From Accumulibacter sp. (GTDB lineage: Bacteria > Pseudomonadota > Gammaproteobacteria > Burkholderiales > Rhodocyclaceae): a stretch of 64,000 nt of DNA. This document shows positions 8,672-17,161 of this stretch, piece after piece. The number at the start of each line of letters is the position of its first letter. The first letter of the stretch is position 1. Location: contig NZ_JAPUVR010000105.1 of assembly GCF_029255125.1 (NCBI RefSeq), forward strand, positions 16,408 to 80,407, written 5' to 3'. The notes under the pieces were generated by a model. That model searched no databases, had not been told where the DNA came from, and saw only the letters and a program-made list of their open reading frames with translations. The position numbers were made by a program, and so were the translations under genes.

Positions 8672-10372
8672 CTACTTGCCTTTGTCGGACTTGGCGTGCT
8701 TGACCTTGTCGGCCTTCGACTCCTTGACCTTCTCGCCCTTCGCCTCGCGCGTCGCCTCGTGTGCTTCGTCCTTGGCCTTCTCCGCTTCCGGATCGGCTGG
8801 TTCTTCGCTTTTCGCCCCCTTGCCCTCATCCGCCTTGGCTGGTTCGACACGGCCGTCTTTGCTGGCGGGCAGCGGCGGCAGCTTCAGCGGATCGACCTTC
8901 AGTTCCTTTTCAAGGCGTTCGCACAGGGTACGCAGAACCTTGACACGAGCAAACAGCTTGTCGTTCGCTTCAACCAGAATCCACGGCGCCGTACCGGAAC
9001 TCGTGCGATCGATCATGTCGCAGACTGCCTCGTGATAGGCGCCCGCCTTCTCCCGGTTGCGCCAGTCCTCCTCCGTGATCTTGAAGCGTTTGTGCTCGAC
9101 CTTGGCCCGCTCGTCGAAGCGCCGGAGTTGCTCGTCGTCGCTGATCTGCAGCCAGAACTTGACGACGATGCCGCCGGCCCGCCACAAATCGTGCTCGAAA
9201 TCATTGATCTCGGCATACGCACGCAACCAGTCGGCCTGACTGCAAAAGCCTTCCACCCGCTCGACGAGGACGCGACCGTACCACGTGCGGTCGAAGATGA
9301 CCACCCGGCCCAGACGCGGCATGTGCCGCCAGAAGCGCCAGAGGTAGGGCTGGGCACGCTCCTCCTCGGTCGGCGCGGCGATCGGAATGATCTGGTATTG
9401 GCGCGCATCCATCGCCGAAATGATTCTCCGGATGGCGCCTCCCTTGCCGGCCGCGTCCGATCCTTCAAAAGCAAGAATGAGCGCCCGCTTGCTGAACTCG
9501 GGATGGCGCAGGAGTTCAGCCAGACGCCCTTGCCAGGCCGAGAGCTGGCTCTCGTATTCCTTCTTGACCAGACTTTGCGTCATGTCGAGGGAACTCAGCA
9601 CATCAAGGCTGTCGATGCGCGGCGACACCGGCGGGGCAACCGGCGAGCTCTGCTCGCGCTTGTCCGCCAGTCGTTTCTGCAGCGATTCGAGGATCGTCTT
9701 GCCGATGGTCAGCGAGCGATAGCGGTCGTCGGTCCCCTCGACGATAATCCATGGTGCCCATGGCGTGTTCGTCGTGCGCAGCAAATGTCCCGCCACTTCC
9801 TGCAGCTTGTCATAGGTCTTCAGGCGATCCCAACTGGCTTTGGTCACTCGCCAACGGGTCAGCGGATTCGCTTCGATCGACTTCAAGCGCTCGCGCTGAG
9901 CGTCCTTCGACAGGTGCACCCAGAACTTGAGAACGAGTGCCCCTTCATTGACCAGCATCGCCTCAAAGCGGTTGAGCTGATCCATGCGCTGATCGAAATC
10001 GCTGCGCGACACCGTGTTGTTGATGCGTTCGGTAATCGGCTGCGAGTACCACGAGCCAACGAAGATGCCGACCCGGCCCTTGGGCGGCAGAGCGCGCCAG
10101 TAGCGCCACATCGAAGGACGCGCACGTTCATCGGCGGTCGGCTCCGAGAAGGCGTGCGCGGACAGATAGCGCGGGTCCATCCACTCGTAAAGCGTGTTGA
10201 TGGTTTCGCCTTTGCCCGATCCGTCGACGCCGGTGATCAGCACGATGACGGGAAAGGTGCCGTTCTCGCGCAAGTGATGCTGTGCCTCAAGCAATGCGGC
10301 GCGCAGCTTGGGTTCTTCTGCGCGGTAGGTCTCCTTATCGATCTTGTGTCCCAATTCTGCCGATTCAAACAT
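8672..10372 (-). CDS. pap: Polyphosphate:AMP phosphotransferase (two-domain PPK2) with a lysine-rich tail
   Basis: The 566-residue protein contains two PPK2 modules. The first (about 30-250) has Walker A GVDGSGKGE and the lid WRYWRALPPKGRVGIF. The second (about 270-495) has FEGSDAAGKGGAIRR and RFWRHMPRLGRVVIFDRTW. This duplicated form is the class II PPK2 that phosphorylates AMP to ADP using polyphosphate, so it can recover energy and phosphate from stored polyP. Unlike typical members of about 500 residues, it ends in a lysine/alanine/glutamate-rich, histone-H1-like tail of about 60 residues (repeats of the type KADKVKHAKSDKGK) that may be disordered and polyanion-binding. The ATG overlaps the rsmE stop by 8 bases. 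Its presence supports a polyphosphate-accumulating lifestyle. Confidence 0.93.
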   Translation of the reverse strand: MFESAELGHKIDKETYRAEEPKLRAALLEAQHHLRENGTFPVIVLITGVDGSGKGETINTLYEWMDPRYLSAHAFSEPTADERARPSMWRYWRALPPKGRVGIFVGSWYSQPITERINNTVSRSDFDQRMDQLNRFEAMLVNEGALVLKFWVHLSKDAQRERLKSIEANPLTRWRVTKASWDRLKTYDKLQEVAGHLLRTTNTPWAPWIIVEGTDDRYRSLTIGKTILESLQKRLADKREQSSPVAPPVSPRIDSLDVLSSLDMTQSLVKKEYESQLSAWQGRLAELLRHPEFSKRALILAFEGSDAAGKGGAIRRIISAMDARQYQIIPIAAPTEEERAQPYLWRFWRHMPRLGRVVIFDRTWYGRVLVERVEGFCSQADWLRAYAEINDFEHDLWRAGGIVVKFWLQISDDEQLRRFDERAKVEHKRFKITEEDWRNREKAGAYHEAVCDMIDRTSSGTAPWILVEANDKLFARVKVLRTLCERLEKELKVDPLKLPPLPASKDGRVEPAKADEGKGAKSEEPADPEAEKAKDEAHEATREAKGEKVKESKADKVKHAKSDKGK

Positions 10373-11135
10373 CTGTCGTCTCCTCCTTCAAGTCACCCCA
10401 CAAAAACTGGATTGCCGCTAGGGCAGCCAGGCCAGCCGTCTCGGTGCGCAGAATCCGCGGCCCCAAGCGCACCGAAATGAAACCGGCAACCTCCGCCAGT
10501 TTCGATTCCTCAGGCGCCAGACCACCCTCGGCGCCAACCAGCAACTCAAGCCTGCCACCCGCCCGCGCAAGCGCCGGGCCGGGCAGCGAGGCCAACGAAC
10601 AAGGTGCTCCCGGACTGAGCGCAAGACGCAAGGCGCCGTCATCGACCAGGCGCGCGAGCCAACCGTCGAGACGCTCCGGGAGCGCCACCTCGGGCACGCG
10701 GTTGCGCCCGCACTGCGCGCACGCGGCGAGCACGATACCCTGCCAATGGTCGACGCGCCGGGCCGCACGCTCGCCAGCAAGGGCAACCGCGCTGCGCCGC
10801 GAGACGACGGGGACGATGCGCGTCACACCGAGTTCGACGGCCTTCTGCACCGTCAAATCCATCTTGGCGCCAGTCTGCAGCGCCTGAACAAGGGTGACCG
10901 CCAAAGGCGACTCTCGCTCGCGCGGCAGCCACGTGCGCAACTCGACGACCAGTTGCACACGCCCGACCCCGACAATGCGTGCATCATACTCGCCGCCGGT
11001 GCCGTCGAACACGGTCAAACTGTCGCCTCGACGCAGCCGCAAAACCCTTGCCGCGTGCTGCGCGGCCTGCGCCGGCATTTCGACGTGCGCACCAACGGCC
11101 AGCGGTGGAGGACAAAAAAAGCGGGGGCCACTCAC
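10365..11135 (-). CDS. rsmE: 16S rRNA (uracil-1498-N3)-methyltransferase RsmE
   Basis: RsmE methylates U1498 of 16S rRNA in the 30S subunit. It is a SPOUT-fold enzyme; the knotted C-terminus shows LLVGAEGGLAPEE and VRLGPRILRTETAGLAAL, and the middle has KMDLTVQKAVELGV. The frame is open upstream to an ATG at 11294, but family alignment places the N-terminus at SGPRFF, so I choose GTG at 11135, giving 256 residues. A TATAAT box ends 7 bases before this GTG, so transcription may begin at the start codon and the mRNA may be leaderless. It heads the rsmE-pap-argA-yggX operon and is divergent from the redoxin gene. Confidence 0.92.
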   Translation of the reverse strand: MSGPRFFCPPPLAVGAHVEMPAQAAQHAARVLRLRRGDSLTVFDGTGGEYDARIVGVGRVQLVVELRTWLPRERESPLAVTLVQALQTGAKMDLTVQKAVELGVTRIVPVVSRRSAVALAGERAARRVDHWQGIVLAACAQCGRNRVPEVALPERLDGWLARLVDDGALRLALSPGAPCSLASLPGPALARAGGRLELLVGAEGGLAPEESKLAEVAGFISVRLGPRILRTETAGLAALAAIQFLWGDLKEETTDV

Positions 11136-11141
11136 CGTGGT

Positions 11142-11147
11142 ATTATA
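11142..11147 (-). promoter_or_regulatory. -10 box TATAAT of the rsmE operon
   Basis: The minus strand reads TATAAT six bases before the chosen GTG start of rsmE. A -35 element is weak (CGACAT with a spacer of about 16 bases lies within the 11-bp repeat array). The predicted start of transcription falls on or next to the GTG. Confidence 0.55.
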
Positions 11148-11162
11148 AGAGTTTCCCTGTCC

Positions 11163-11195
11163 GATGTCGTTTTGATGTCGTTCTGATGTCGTTTG
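11163..11195 (+). repeat. Three tandem 11-bp repeats between divergent genes
   Basis: GATGTCGTTTT, GATGTCGTTCT and GATGTCGTTTG follow one another without a gap. The core GATGTCGTT is identical in all three, at a period of 11 bases (one helical turn). They cover the -35 region of rsmE and sit just before the redoxin RBS, so a protein bound there could control both directions. No regulator is recognised. Confidence 0.75.
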
Positions 11196-11213
11196 TTTGG
11201 AGGCAGTGCGGTC

Positions 11214-11780
11214 ATGGCGCTCAGCGCACCGGTCTGTAACTTTGGCTGGCAAGCCGTCGATTTCGAGCTCGCGGATACCCGTGGGACGCGCCACACGCTG
11301 GCCTCGCTACGCGGACCGAGTGGCCTCTTGCTGATGTTCATCTGCAACCACTGCCCGTATGTCAAAGCGGTAATCGACCGCATCTGCTGCGACGCGCGCG
11401 AGGTGCAGAAACTCGGCTTCGGCGTTGCTGCCGTGATGAGCAACGACGCCATCGAATACCCGGAGGATTCCCTCGCCAACATGCAACGCGTGGCCAGTGA
11501 AATGGACTTCCCGTTTCCTTACCTGCATGACGACACGCAGCGTGTCGCGCGCGCGTATGGCGCCGTGTGCACACCCGACTTCTTTGGCTTCAACGCCGAC
11601 CTGAAGCTCCAGTATCGCGGCCGCCTCGACGCCAGCGGGCGCCTTCCGGCGCCGGCTGGCTGCCGCCGTGAACTCGTCGAGGCGATGCGCCTGATCGCCG
11701 AAACCGGCGGCGGACCGCGCGAGCAGAATGCCAGCATCGGTTGTTCGATCAAGTGGCGAGCTGGCGGCGAGCCTGCATGA
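11214..11780 (+). CDS. Thioredoxin-family / AhpC-TSA-like redoxin
   Basis: The 188-residue protein has a thioredoxin-like fold with the active-site motif CNHCPYV (cysteines at about 44 and 47), the signature of a redoxin subfamily common in bacteria and distinct from classic peroxiredoxins. It has no signal peptide, so it is probably a cytoplasmic thiol-disulphide oxidoreductase; the substrate is unknown. I chose ATG 11214 over the in-frame ATG at 11193 because GGAGG lies 10 bases before it. The stop overlaps the next start by ATGA, indicating translational coupling to the inositol-monophosphatase-family gene. Confidence 0.85.
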   Translation: MALSAPVCNFGWQAVDFELADTRGTRHTLASLRGPSGLLLMFICNHCPYVKAVIDRICCDAREVQKLGFGVAAVMSNDAIEYPEDSLANMQRVASEMDFPFPYLHDDTQRVARAYGAVCTPDFFGFNADLKLQYRGRLDASGRLPAPAGCRRELVEAMRLIAETGGGPREQNASIGCSIKWRAGGEPA

Positions 11781-12634
11781 ATGCGCTGAACGCCAATTCG
11801 CAAGTGGCCACCCTGGTGACCGATGGTGAACTCAAACGGATGCTCGACGCAACCGTTGCCTTGGTGCGCGAAGTGGCGCAGCGCGAGATCATGCCACGCT
11901 TTTTGCGCGTCAGTCACGGGCAGCGCAAGGACGATGGTTCCCTCTGTTCCGAGGCGGATCTGGCCGCCGAACAGTTCCTTCATGGCCGTCTGCAGGAAGT
12001 CTGTCCGTGTCCGGTGATCGGCGAGGAAATGCCGCCGGCAGCGCAACAGGCCGGCTGGCACAATGGCAGCCAGGACCAGCTCGGCGTCTGGTGCATCGAT
12101 CCGATTGACGGGACGACCAATTTCATCAACGGTCTGCCTTGCTTTGCCGTCTCCATCGCCTGGATACGGCAGGGACGGACCCGCCTGGCAGTAACCTTCA
12201 ATCCGATCACGGACGAGATGTTTTATGCCCGCGAGGGCAACGGCGCCTACCTCAACGGCCGCCGCCTGCCGTTGCGTGAGGTGACAGGCGACATCCGGCG
12301 CGCCGTCGGCGGCGTGGATTTCAAGCGCATCCCGAAACAGCTCGCCGACCGGATTGCCGTCAGCCCGCCGTTTTTTTCGCAGCGCAACTTCGGCAGTTCG
12401 ACGCTCGACTGGTGCAACCTGGCCGCCGGCCGCCTCGACCTCTACCTGCATGGCGGCCAGATGCTCTGGGACTACGCCGCCGGCAGCCTGATACTGCGCG
12501 AGGCCGGCGGGCAGATGTGTACGCTCACCGAAGACGACTATGATGCGGAGGAGGTCTGGCGTCGCCCGGTGATCGCCGCACTGAATCCGGAAGTCTTCGT
12601 CGCCTGGCGCGACTGGGTCCGGCAGAACACCTGA
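11777..12634 (+). CDS. Inositol monophosphatase-family phosphatase
   Basis: The 285-residue product has both metal-binding motifs of the Mg2+-dependent, Li+-sensitive phosphatase superfamily: DPIDGTTNF (Asp near 108) preceded by GEEMP, and WDYAAGSLILREAGG toward the C-terminus. Members include inositol-1-phosphatase (SuhB), histidinol-phosphate phosphatase and CysQ (PAP phosphatase). The sequence does not separate these, although HisN-like and SuhB-like roles are both plausible. ATG 11777 overlaps the upstream stop (ATGA), which decides the start over an in-frame ATG at 11741. Confidence 0.88.
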   Translation: MNALNANSQVATLVTDGELKRMLDATVALVREVAQREIMPRFLRVSHGQRKDDGSLCSEADLAAEQFLHGRLQEVCPCPVIGEEMPPAAQQAGWHNGSQDQLGVWCIDPIDGTTNFINGLPCFAVSIAWIRQGRTRLAVTFNPITDEMFYAREGNGAYLNGRRLPLREVTGDIRRAVGGVDFKRIPKQLADRIAVSPPFFSQRNFGSSTLDWCNLAAGRLDLYLHGGQMLWDYAAGSLILREAGGQMCTLTEDDYDAEEVWRRPVIAALNPEVFVAWRDWVRQNT

Positions 12635-12681
12635 ATGCCACCGGCAAGCGTTCTGCTGCCCGCCTGCACGAGGCGGCGCCG

Positions 12682-12703
12682 ATTCTGCCGCGTTCGGCAG
12701 AAT
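12682..12703. repeat. Perfect 9-bp inverted repeat downstream of the IMPase gene
   Basis: ATTCTGCCG and CGGCAGAAT pair perfectly around a CGTT loop, 48 bases after the IMPase stop. There is no T-tract on either side, so it is not a classic intrinsic terminator. It may stabilise the mRNA 3' end or be a REP-like element. Confidence 0.6.
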
Positions 12704-12810
12704 GGGGAATCCAGGCAGCGCAGACATGGACATCCTGGGCAAGGCCTGAACGCGCTGCTCCGCCCGGCTGGACGAACGATGCGTCGTCACACGCACCGGC
12801 GAGGCCAGTG

Positions 12811-12981
12811 ATGACGGCGCTCTGGAGCGTCCTTGCCCTCTGCTTGGTATTCGTTCTCGGTGCGGCGATCCCGCTCCTGCGCGATCGTTACAACGACCGA
12901 ACGCCACCGCTGAAGAGGCCGGAGACGCTGCGCGATTGGCGTCGCCAAGCTTCCGACCAGCCGGACGAGCCATCCCGTTGA
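12811..12981 (+). CDS. Putative small single-TM protein
   Basis: A 56-codon frame (ATG 12811, TGA 12979-12981) encodes a hydrophobic N-terminal segment (about residues 3-22, WSVLALCLVFVLGAAIPLL) followed by a short charged, proline-rich tail. That is a plausible single-pass membrane protein with a cytoplasmic tail. The upstream RBS is poor (GAGGCCAGTG) and I know no family, so this may be chance, but the clean TM-plus-charged-tail pattern is unlike the shadow frames around it. Confidence 0.4.
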   Translation: MTALWSVLALCLVFVLGAAIPLLRDRYNDRTPPLKRPETLRDWRRQASDQPDEPSR

Positions 12982-13600
12982 GCCCGCTGCGGCGCGCCAT
13001 GTCGACCACTTCCCGACTCGGCGCCGGATAGCACGGGTAAGCGGCCCGGCCGACGCGCCGGAGTGCCCACGAGCGCGAGGCGATCATCGCCATCGCTCCA
13101 CACGCACACCCCGCCGGCGTCATCGGCGACCGTTCGGGGCCGCGCGCTGAGTCGTTCAACACGCAGCCGGTTCGCGCCAGCACCCGACCTTGCTGGGCGC
13201 CAGTTGGTCGTCGCCATGCCGTGTCGTGCACCGGTAGATGGCAATCCGAACGAGCGCTCGCGATCGACGCCAGCCGGCGCGATTCCCAATAGCCCGCCGG
13301 CCATAGTAGAATCGCTTGCAGTCGTCCAGCCGTCTCTTCCCCTGGTCATTCCCAGCTCGCTCCGAGTCGCATACCGTCCTCCCGGGACAGGAACGCAAGC
13401 CGCACGCGCAGCTCGAGAACGAAGCACCTGCCATCTTCCATGCGCAGCGTGCATTTGTTCACGGCTTGCCAGCAATCGCGATGATAGCCTTCGTCTCCGA
13501 GGTTTGCCGTTGCCTTGCCAGCGTGGGGGATCGCGGGATCCATGGCCAGCAGCAAGGTAGTCGAAGGCGGTAGGCAGCGTATGCTTGCGAGGGGTCGATC
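12982..13600. other. About 620 bases with no convincing gene
   Basis: Frames on both strands (for example 13063-13560 plus and 12888-13475 minus) are open but show arginine/serine-rich translations typical of high-GC non-coding sequence and overlap each other. The stretch should carry the promoter of the exopolysaccharide operon. A GG-N10-GC element near 13205-13219 is too degenerate to call sigma-54, and I found no strong sigma-70 promoter. Confidence 0.5.
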
Positions 13601-14983
13601 GTGATTAAGGTGTTCAATCATTGGTTTCACCGGAAGACTGTTGCTCAAGTCGGCATCGATCTGGTCTTCCCGGTTGCCTGTGTTCTGCTGGCTGCGCTGT
13701 GGATCGAGCGCAGCCGCGAGTTCGGGCTCGACAAGGTCGCTTTCTATGCAGTGACCTTCGCGCTTACAATGACGGCTATCAATGCGTGGTTGGGGTTTTA
13801 TCAGCGCGTGCACTGCCGCACCCGGACCGAAACACAAGCACGTGCCGTTCTCTCACTCTACCTAGCCATACCGCTTGCCTACGTCGCATTCTCGATGGTT
13901 TCGGTTGCCGAAGTCGATCGCGGCTTCATGCTGCTCTCAGGCCTGTCGGCACTCTTCGCCACACTCGTGCATCGCGTCTATTCGGCGCACCACCGGACGG
14001 GCTCGCTGATGAGCCACCGGGTATTGGTTTTCGGCGTTGGCGATGAGGCGGAGCACGTCAGCCGCGTGCTGCGCGAATCCGACCCGGACATCCAGATCGT
14101 CGGCTTTTACCCCTGTCCGTCGGACGCCGAGCCGGCAGTTCCGCCGCGCGAGATCCTGCCGCGCGAAGTTTCGCTGCTCGACACCGCGCATTCGCTCAAG
14201 GTACACGAGATCATCGTCGCCGTGCGCGAGCGGCGGGGCGGAGCACTCCCTTTGCGCGAACTGCTGGATTGCAAGTTGTCCGGCGTCAAGGTACTCGACC
14301 TGCCTACTTATTTCGAGCGGGCGCTCGGACAGATCAGACTCGACTCGCTGCGTGTGGGCTGGCTGATCTTCGGTGATGGCTTCCGGCAAAACTGGCGGCG
14401 AGCCGCCGTCAAACGCTTGTTCGACATCATCGTGGCGTCGATTCTCTTGCTGCTCGCGCTGCCCATCATGCTGATCACCGCGGTCATGGTGCTGGTCGAA
14501 GACGGCTTCCCCATTTTCTACCGCCAGGAGCGCGTCGGTCTCGGCGGCCGTCTGTTCAAGGTCGTCAAGTTTCGCAGCATGCGCAACGACGCCGAAAGCG
14601 ACGGAACACCGCGCTGGGCGACCGCCAACGACGATCGCGTCACACGTGTCGGTCGCTTCATCCGGAAAGTCCGGATCGACGAACTGCCGCAGCTCTACAG
14701 TGTGCTCACCGGCGACATGAGCCTTGTCGGTCCGCGGCCTGAGCGTCCATACTTTGTCGATAAGCTGACCCGCGACATCCCGTTCTACGCCGTTCGCCAC
14801 AGCATGAAACCAGGCATCACCGGCTGGGCGCAAGTACGCTACCACTACGGTTCGACGGTTGATGACTCGATTCAGAAAACTCAGTACGACTTGTACTACG
14901 TCAAGAACCACACTCTTTTTCTTGATATAGTTGTTCTCTTTCAAACAGTCGGCGTCGTGCTCAGCGGCAAAGGCGCCCAGTGA
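13601..14983 (+). CDS. PEP-CTERM-associated polyprenyl glycosylphosphotransferase (sugar transferase)
   Basis: The 460-residue protein has an N-terminal block of hydrophobic helices, a central nucleotide-fold-like domain (VLVFGVGDEAEHVSRVL) and a C-terminal bacterial sugar transferase domain from about residue 267. The latter shows a TM helix (DIIVASILLLLALP), KVVKFRSMRNDAE, RKVRIDELPQL and SLVGPRPERPYF. It should start exopolysaccharide repeat assembly by moving a sugar-1-phosphate from UDP-sugar to undecaprenyl phosphate at the inner membrane. The family is the one found with PEP-CTERM/exosortase loci (TIGR03013 type). GTG start 13601 is supported by AGGGG upstream. It leads the run of PrsK, PrsR and PrsT genes. 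Confidence 0.9.
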   Translation: MIKVFNHWFHRKTVAQVGIDLVFPVACVLLAALWIERSREFGLDKVAFYAVTFALTMTAINAWLGFYQRVHCRTRTETQARAVLSLYLAIPLAYVAFSMVSVAEVDRGFMLLSGLSALFATLVHRVYSAHHRTGSLMSHRVLVFGVGDEAEHVSRVLRESDPDIQIVGFYPCPSDAEPAVPPREILPREVSLLDTAHSLKVHEIIVAVRERRGGALPLRELLDCKLSGVKVLDLPTYFERALGQIRLDSLRVGWLIFGDGFRQNWRRAAVKRLFDIIVASILLLLALPIMLITAVMVLVEDGFPIFYRQERVGLGGRLFKVVKFRSMRNDAESDGTPRWATANDDRVTRVGRFIRKVRIDELPQLYSVLTGDMSLVGPRPERPYFVDKLTRDIPFYAVRHSMKPGITGWAQVRYHYGSTVDDSIQKTQYDLYYVKNHTLFLDIVVLFQTVGVVLSGKGAQ

Positions 14984-15043
14984 CAAAGTCCGGCGTAATC
15001 ATGACTTGCGCGGACAGATGAGAATTTCGGAGGTCTGTCGGCG

Positions 15044-17161
15044 GTGATGGACGGAAAATTGATGCTCATCCATGCGTGGAGCTACGGACTGGCGTCGGCA
15101 GCGGCGGCTTTCCTGACGCTCTACCTTGCCTCCACCTGGCGCGCCGGGCGGCGCAGCCGGACGATGTTTGTCGCCGTCGCTATCTCCACCGTCTGGGCCG
15201 TACTCGGATTGGCGTTCTCGCTGACCGGCCAGATGCTTTTCCTGGCCGGCCATGTCCTGATCGATCCGTTCCGTTTCGCCGGCTGGTACGCCTTCCTCCT
15301 CTTGCTGATCACCCCCGAAACGGCCGAGGAGCGGCGCTTTCCCGAGCGTTTCGCCTGGCTGCGCGGGCTCGCGCTGCTGCTCTTCGCGGTCGGTGTCGGT
15401 GGGCAGGCGCTCTATCTGTTCAGCGTCAGCCTGTTTGTCCCGGCACAACGCCTCGTTCTCTTTTCGTCACTGGCGATGAGCGTTTTCGGGCTCGTTCTCA
15501 TCGAACAGCTCTTCCGCAACGTCGCACCGGAGTCGCGCTGGAGCATCAAACCCTTGTGCATCGGACTCGGGGCAGTTTTCGCGTTCGACCTCTACCTCTA
15601 CTCGGATGCGCTGCTGTTCAATCGGATAGACCCGGACGCCGCCAGTGCGCGCGGGTTTGCTCACGCGCTCGGCTTGTCGGTCGCAGTCCTCTCGGCAACC
15701 CGCAGCCACTCGTGGAAGAGAAAACTGGTCATGTCGCGCCGCGCCGCGCTGCAGTCGGCAACCCTGGTCATCGTCGGTCTCTACCTGCTTTTCATGGCGT
15801 CGGCGGGCTACTATGTTCGCCTCTTCGGCGGCGAATGGGGACGCGCCCTGCAAGCAGCGTTCGTCTTTGCTGCGCTGCTCATTCTCGCTGCCCTCACCGT
15901 CTCAGGCTCGATGCGCGCTACGCTGAAGGTTCTGGTGGGCAAGCACTTCTTTTCCTACCGCTACGACTACCGGGAAGAGTGGCTTCGCTTCACCCAGACG
16001 CTGTCGATTCAAGGTGGGTTTACCGGTCTCGGGCAGCATGTCGTGCGCGGCCTCGCCGACATGGTCGAGAGCCCTGGCGGAGCGCTCTGGCTACAGGATC
16101 CAAACGAGCGCTTCTTCGCCCAGACCGCCTGCTGGAACGTCCCCAACCTTTCGGCAACCGAGGATCAGGGCGGCCCCCTATGCCGCTTTCTGGTCGAAAG
16201 CGGCTGGGTCATCAACATGGAGGAGTATCGCTCGCTACCGCGCCGCTACGACGGCTTGGCACTTCCGTCATGGTTGGTCGAAATGCCCGACGCCTGGCTG
16301 ATCGTCCCCTTGACCGCAGGCGTCGATCTGATCGGATTCGTTGTCCTGACTACCGCCCGGACGCGGATTGACGTGAATTGGGAGGTGAACGATCTGCTGA
16401 AGACCGCCGGCAGACAGGCTGGCGCTTTTCTCGGCCAGATGCAGGCGAGCGAAGCGCTCCTTGAAGCACGCAAGTTCGATTCCTTCAACCGGATGTCGGC
16501 ATTCGTGGTACACGATCTCAAGAACGTCGTCGCACAGTTGTCGCTGATGCTCAAGAATGCCGAGCGCCATCGGGGTAACCCCGAGTTTCAGGAGGACATG
16601 CTGATGACCGTACAGCACTCGGTCGAGCGCATGCGGCAGTTGATGATGCAGTTGCGCCAGGAAGCAACGCCGCTCGACGGACCGCGCGGAGTCGATCTGG
16701 CCGATGTCGTGCGGCGTGTCCAGGCTGCCAAGGCGGGCCAGGGTCGGACTGTCGACCTGACCATCGAGGATCGCCCGATCGCGCGCGGGCACGAGGATCG
16801 GATTGAACGCGTCATCGGCCACCTGGTGCAGAACGCCCTGGACGCGACCGACGCAGGCGGCGGCCAGGTGTGGGTCCGATTGGCCCGCGAGGGAGCGCAC
16901 GCGCTCGTCGAGGTCGGCGACACCGGCCATGGAATGAGCCCGGACTTCGTCCGCGAGCGTCTGTTCAAGCCGTTCCAGACGACCAAGCCGACGGGCATGG
17001 GGATCGGTGCCTACGAGAGTTTCCAGTACGTTCATGAACTCGGGGGCAAACTCACTGTAGACAGTGCGGTCAACGTAGGTACTCAGGTGGATCTTCTCCT
17101 GCCCCTGGTCGACACCGACGAGCAGGTCCAGTCACAAGCGTCATCGAGAGACCACGCATGA
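15044..17161 (+). CDS. prsK: PEP-CTERM system sensor histidine kinase PrsK
   Basis: The 705-residue protein begins with a membrane domain of about 8 hydrophobic helices (1-290), then a GAF-like region (about 310-460), then the kinase. The H-box is FVVHDLKNVVAQLSLML with the phospho-accepting His near 490. The ATPase domain has the N-box LVQNALDATDAGG (near 595), GDTGHGM and TKPTGMGIGAYES. This architecture and its position beside PrsR and the TPR lipoprotein identify the PEP-CTERM kinase PrsK (TIGR02916 type). It should phosphorylate PrsR in response to an unknown membrane signal. Its stop overlaps the prsR start (ATGA). The start at 15044 is GTG or the near ATG at 15047. Confidence 0.92.
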   Translation: MMDGKLMLIHAWSYGLASAAAAFLTLYLASTWRAGRRSRTMFVAVAISTVWAVLGLAFSLTGQMLFLAGHVLIDPFRFAGWYAFLLLLITPETAEERRFPERFAWLRGLALLLFAVGVGGQALYLFSVSLFVPAQRLVLFSSLAMSVFGLVLIEQLFRNVAPESRWSIKPLCIGLGAVFAFDLYLYSDALLFNRIDPDAASARGFAHALGLSVAVLSATRSHSWKRKLVMSRRAALQSATLVIVGLYLLFMASAGYYVRLFGGEWGRALQAAFVFAALLILAALTVSGSMRATLKVLVGKHFFSYRYDYREEWLRFTQTLSIQGGFTGLGQHVVRGLADMVESPGGALWLQDPNERFFAQTACWNVPNLSATEDQGGPLCRFLVESGWVINMEEYRSLPRRYDGLALPSWLVEMPDAWLIVPLTAGVDLIGFVVLTTARTRIDVNWEVNDLLKTAGRQAGAFLGQMQASEALLEARKFDSFNRMSAFVVHDLKNVVAQLSLMLKNAERHRGNPEFQEDMLMTVQHSVERMRQLMMQLRQEATPLDGPRGVDLADVVRRVQAAKAGQGRTVDLTIEDRPIARGHEDRIERVIGHLVQNALDATDAGGGQVWVRLAREGAHALVEVGDTGHGMSPDFVRERLFKPFQTTKPTGMGIGAYESFQYVHELGGKLTVDSAVNVGTQVDLLLPLVDTDEQVQSQASSRDHA

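Noticed and set aside
8396-10480. 694-codon plus-strand open frame
   Set aside because: Antisense to pap and argA, which have unmistakable motifs.
13205-13219. GG-N10-GC element upstream of the exopolysaccharide operon
   Set aside because: Flanking bases do not fit the sigma-54 consensus and it is almost 400 bases from the gene.
11519-13231. 570-codon minus-strand open frame
   Set aside because: Runs across the IMPase and redoxin genes on the opposite strand, with His/Arg/Gly-rich translation and no motif.
13063-13560. 165-codon plus-strand frame before the sugar transferase
   Set aside because: Overlaps an equally long minus-strand frame; Arg/Ser/Pro-rich with no motif or RBS.
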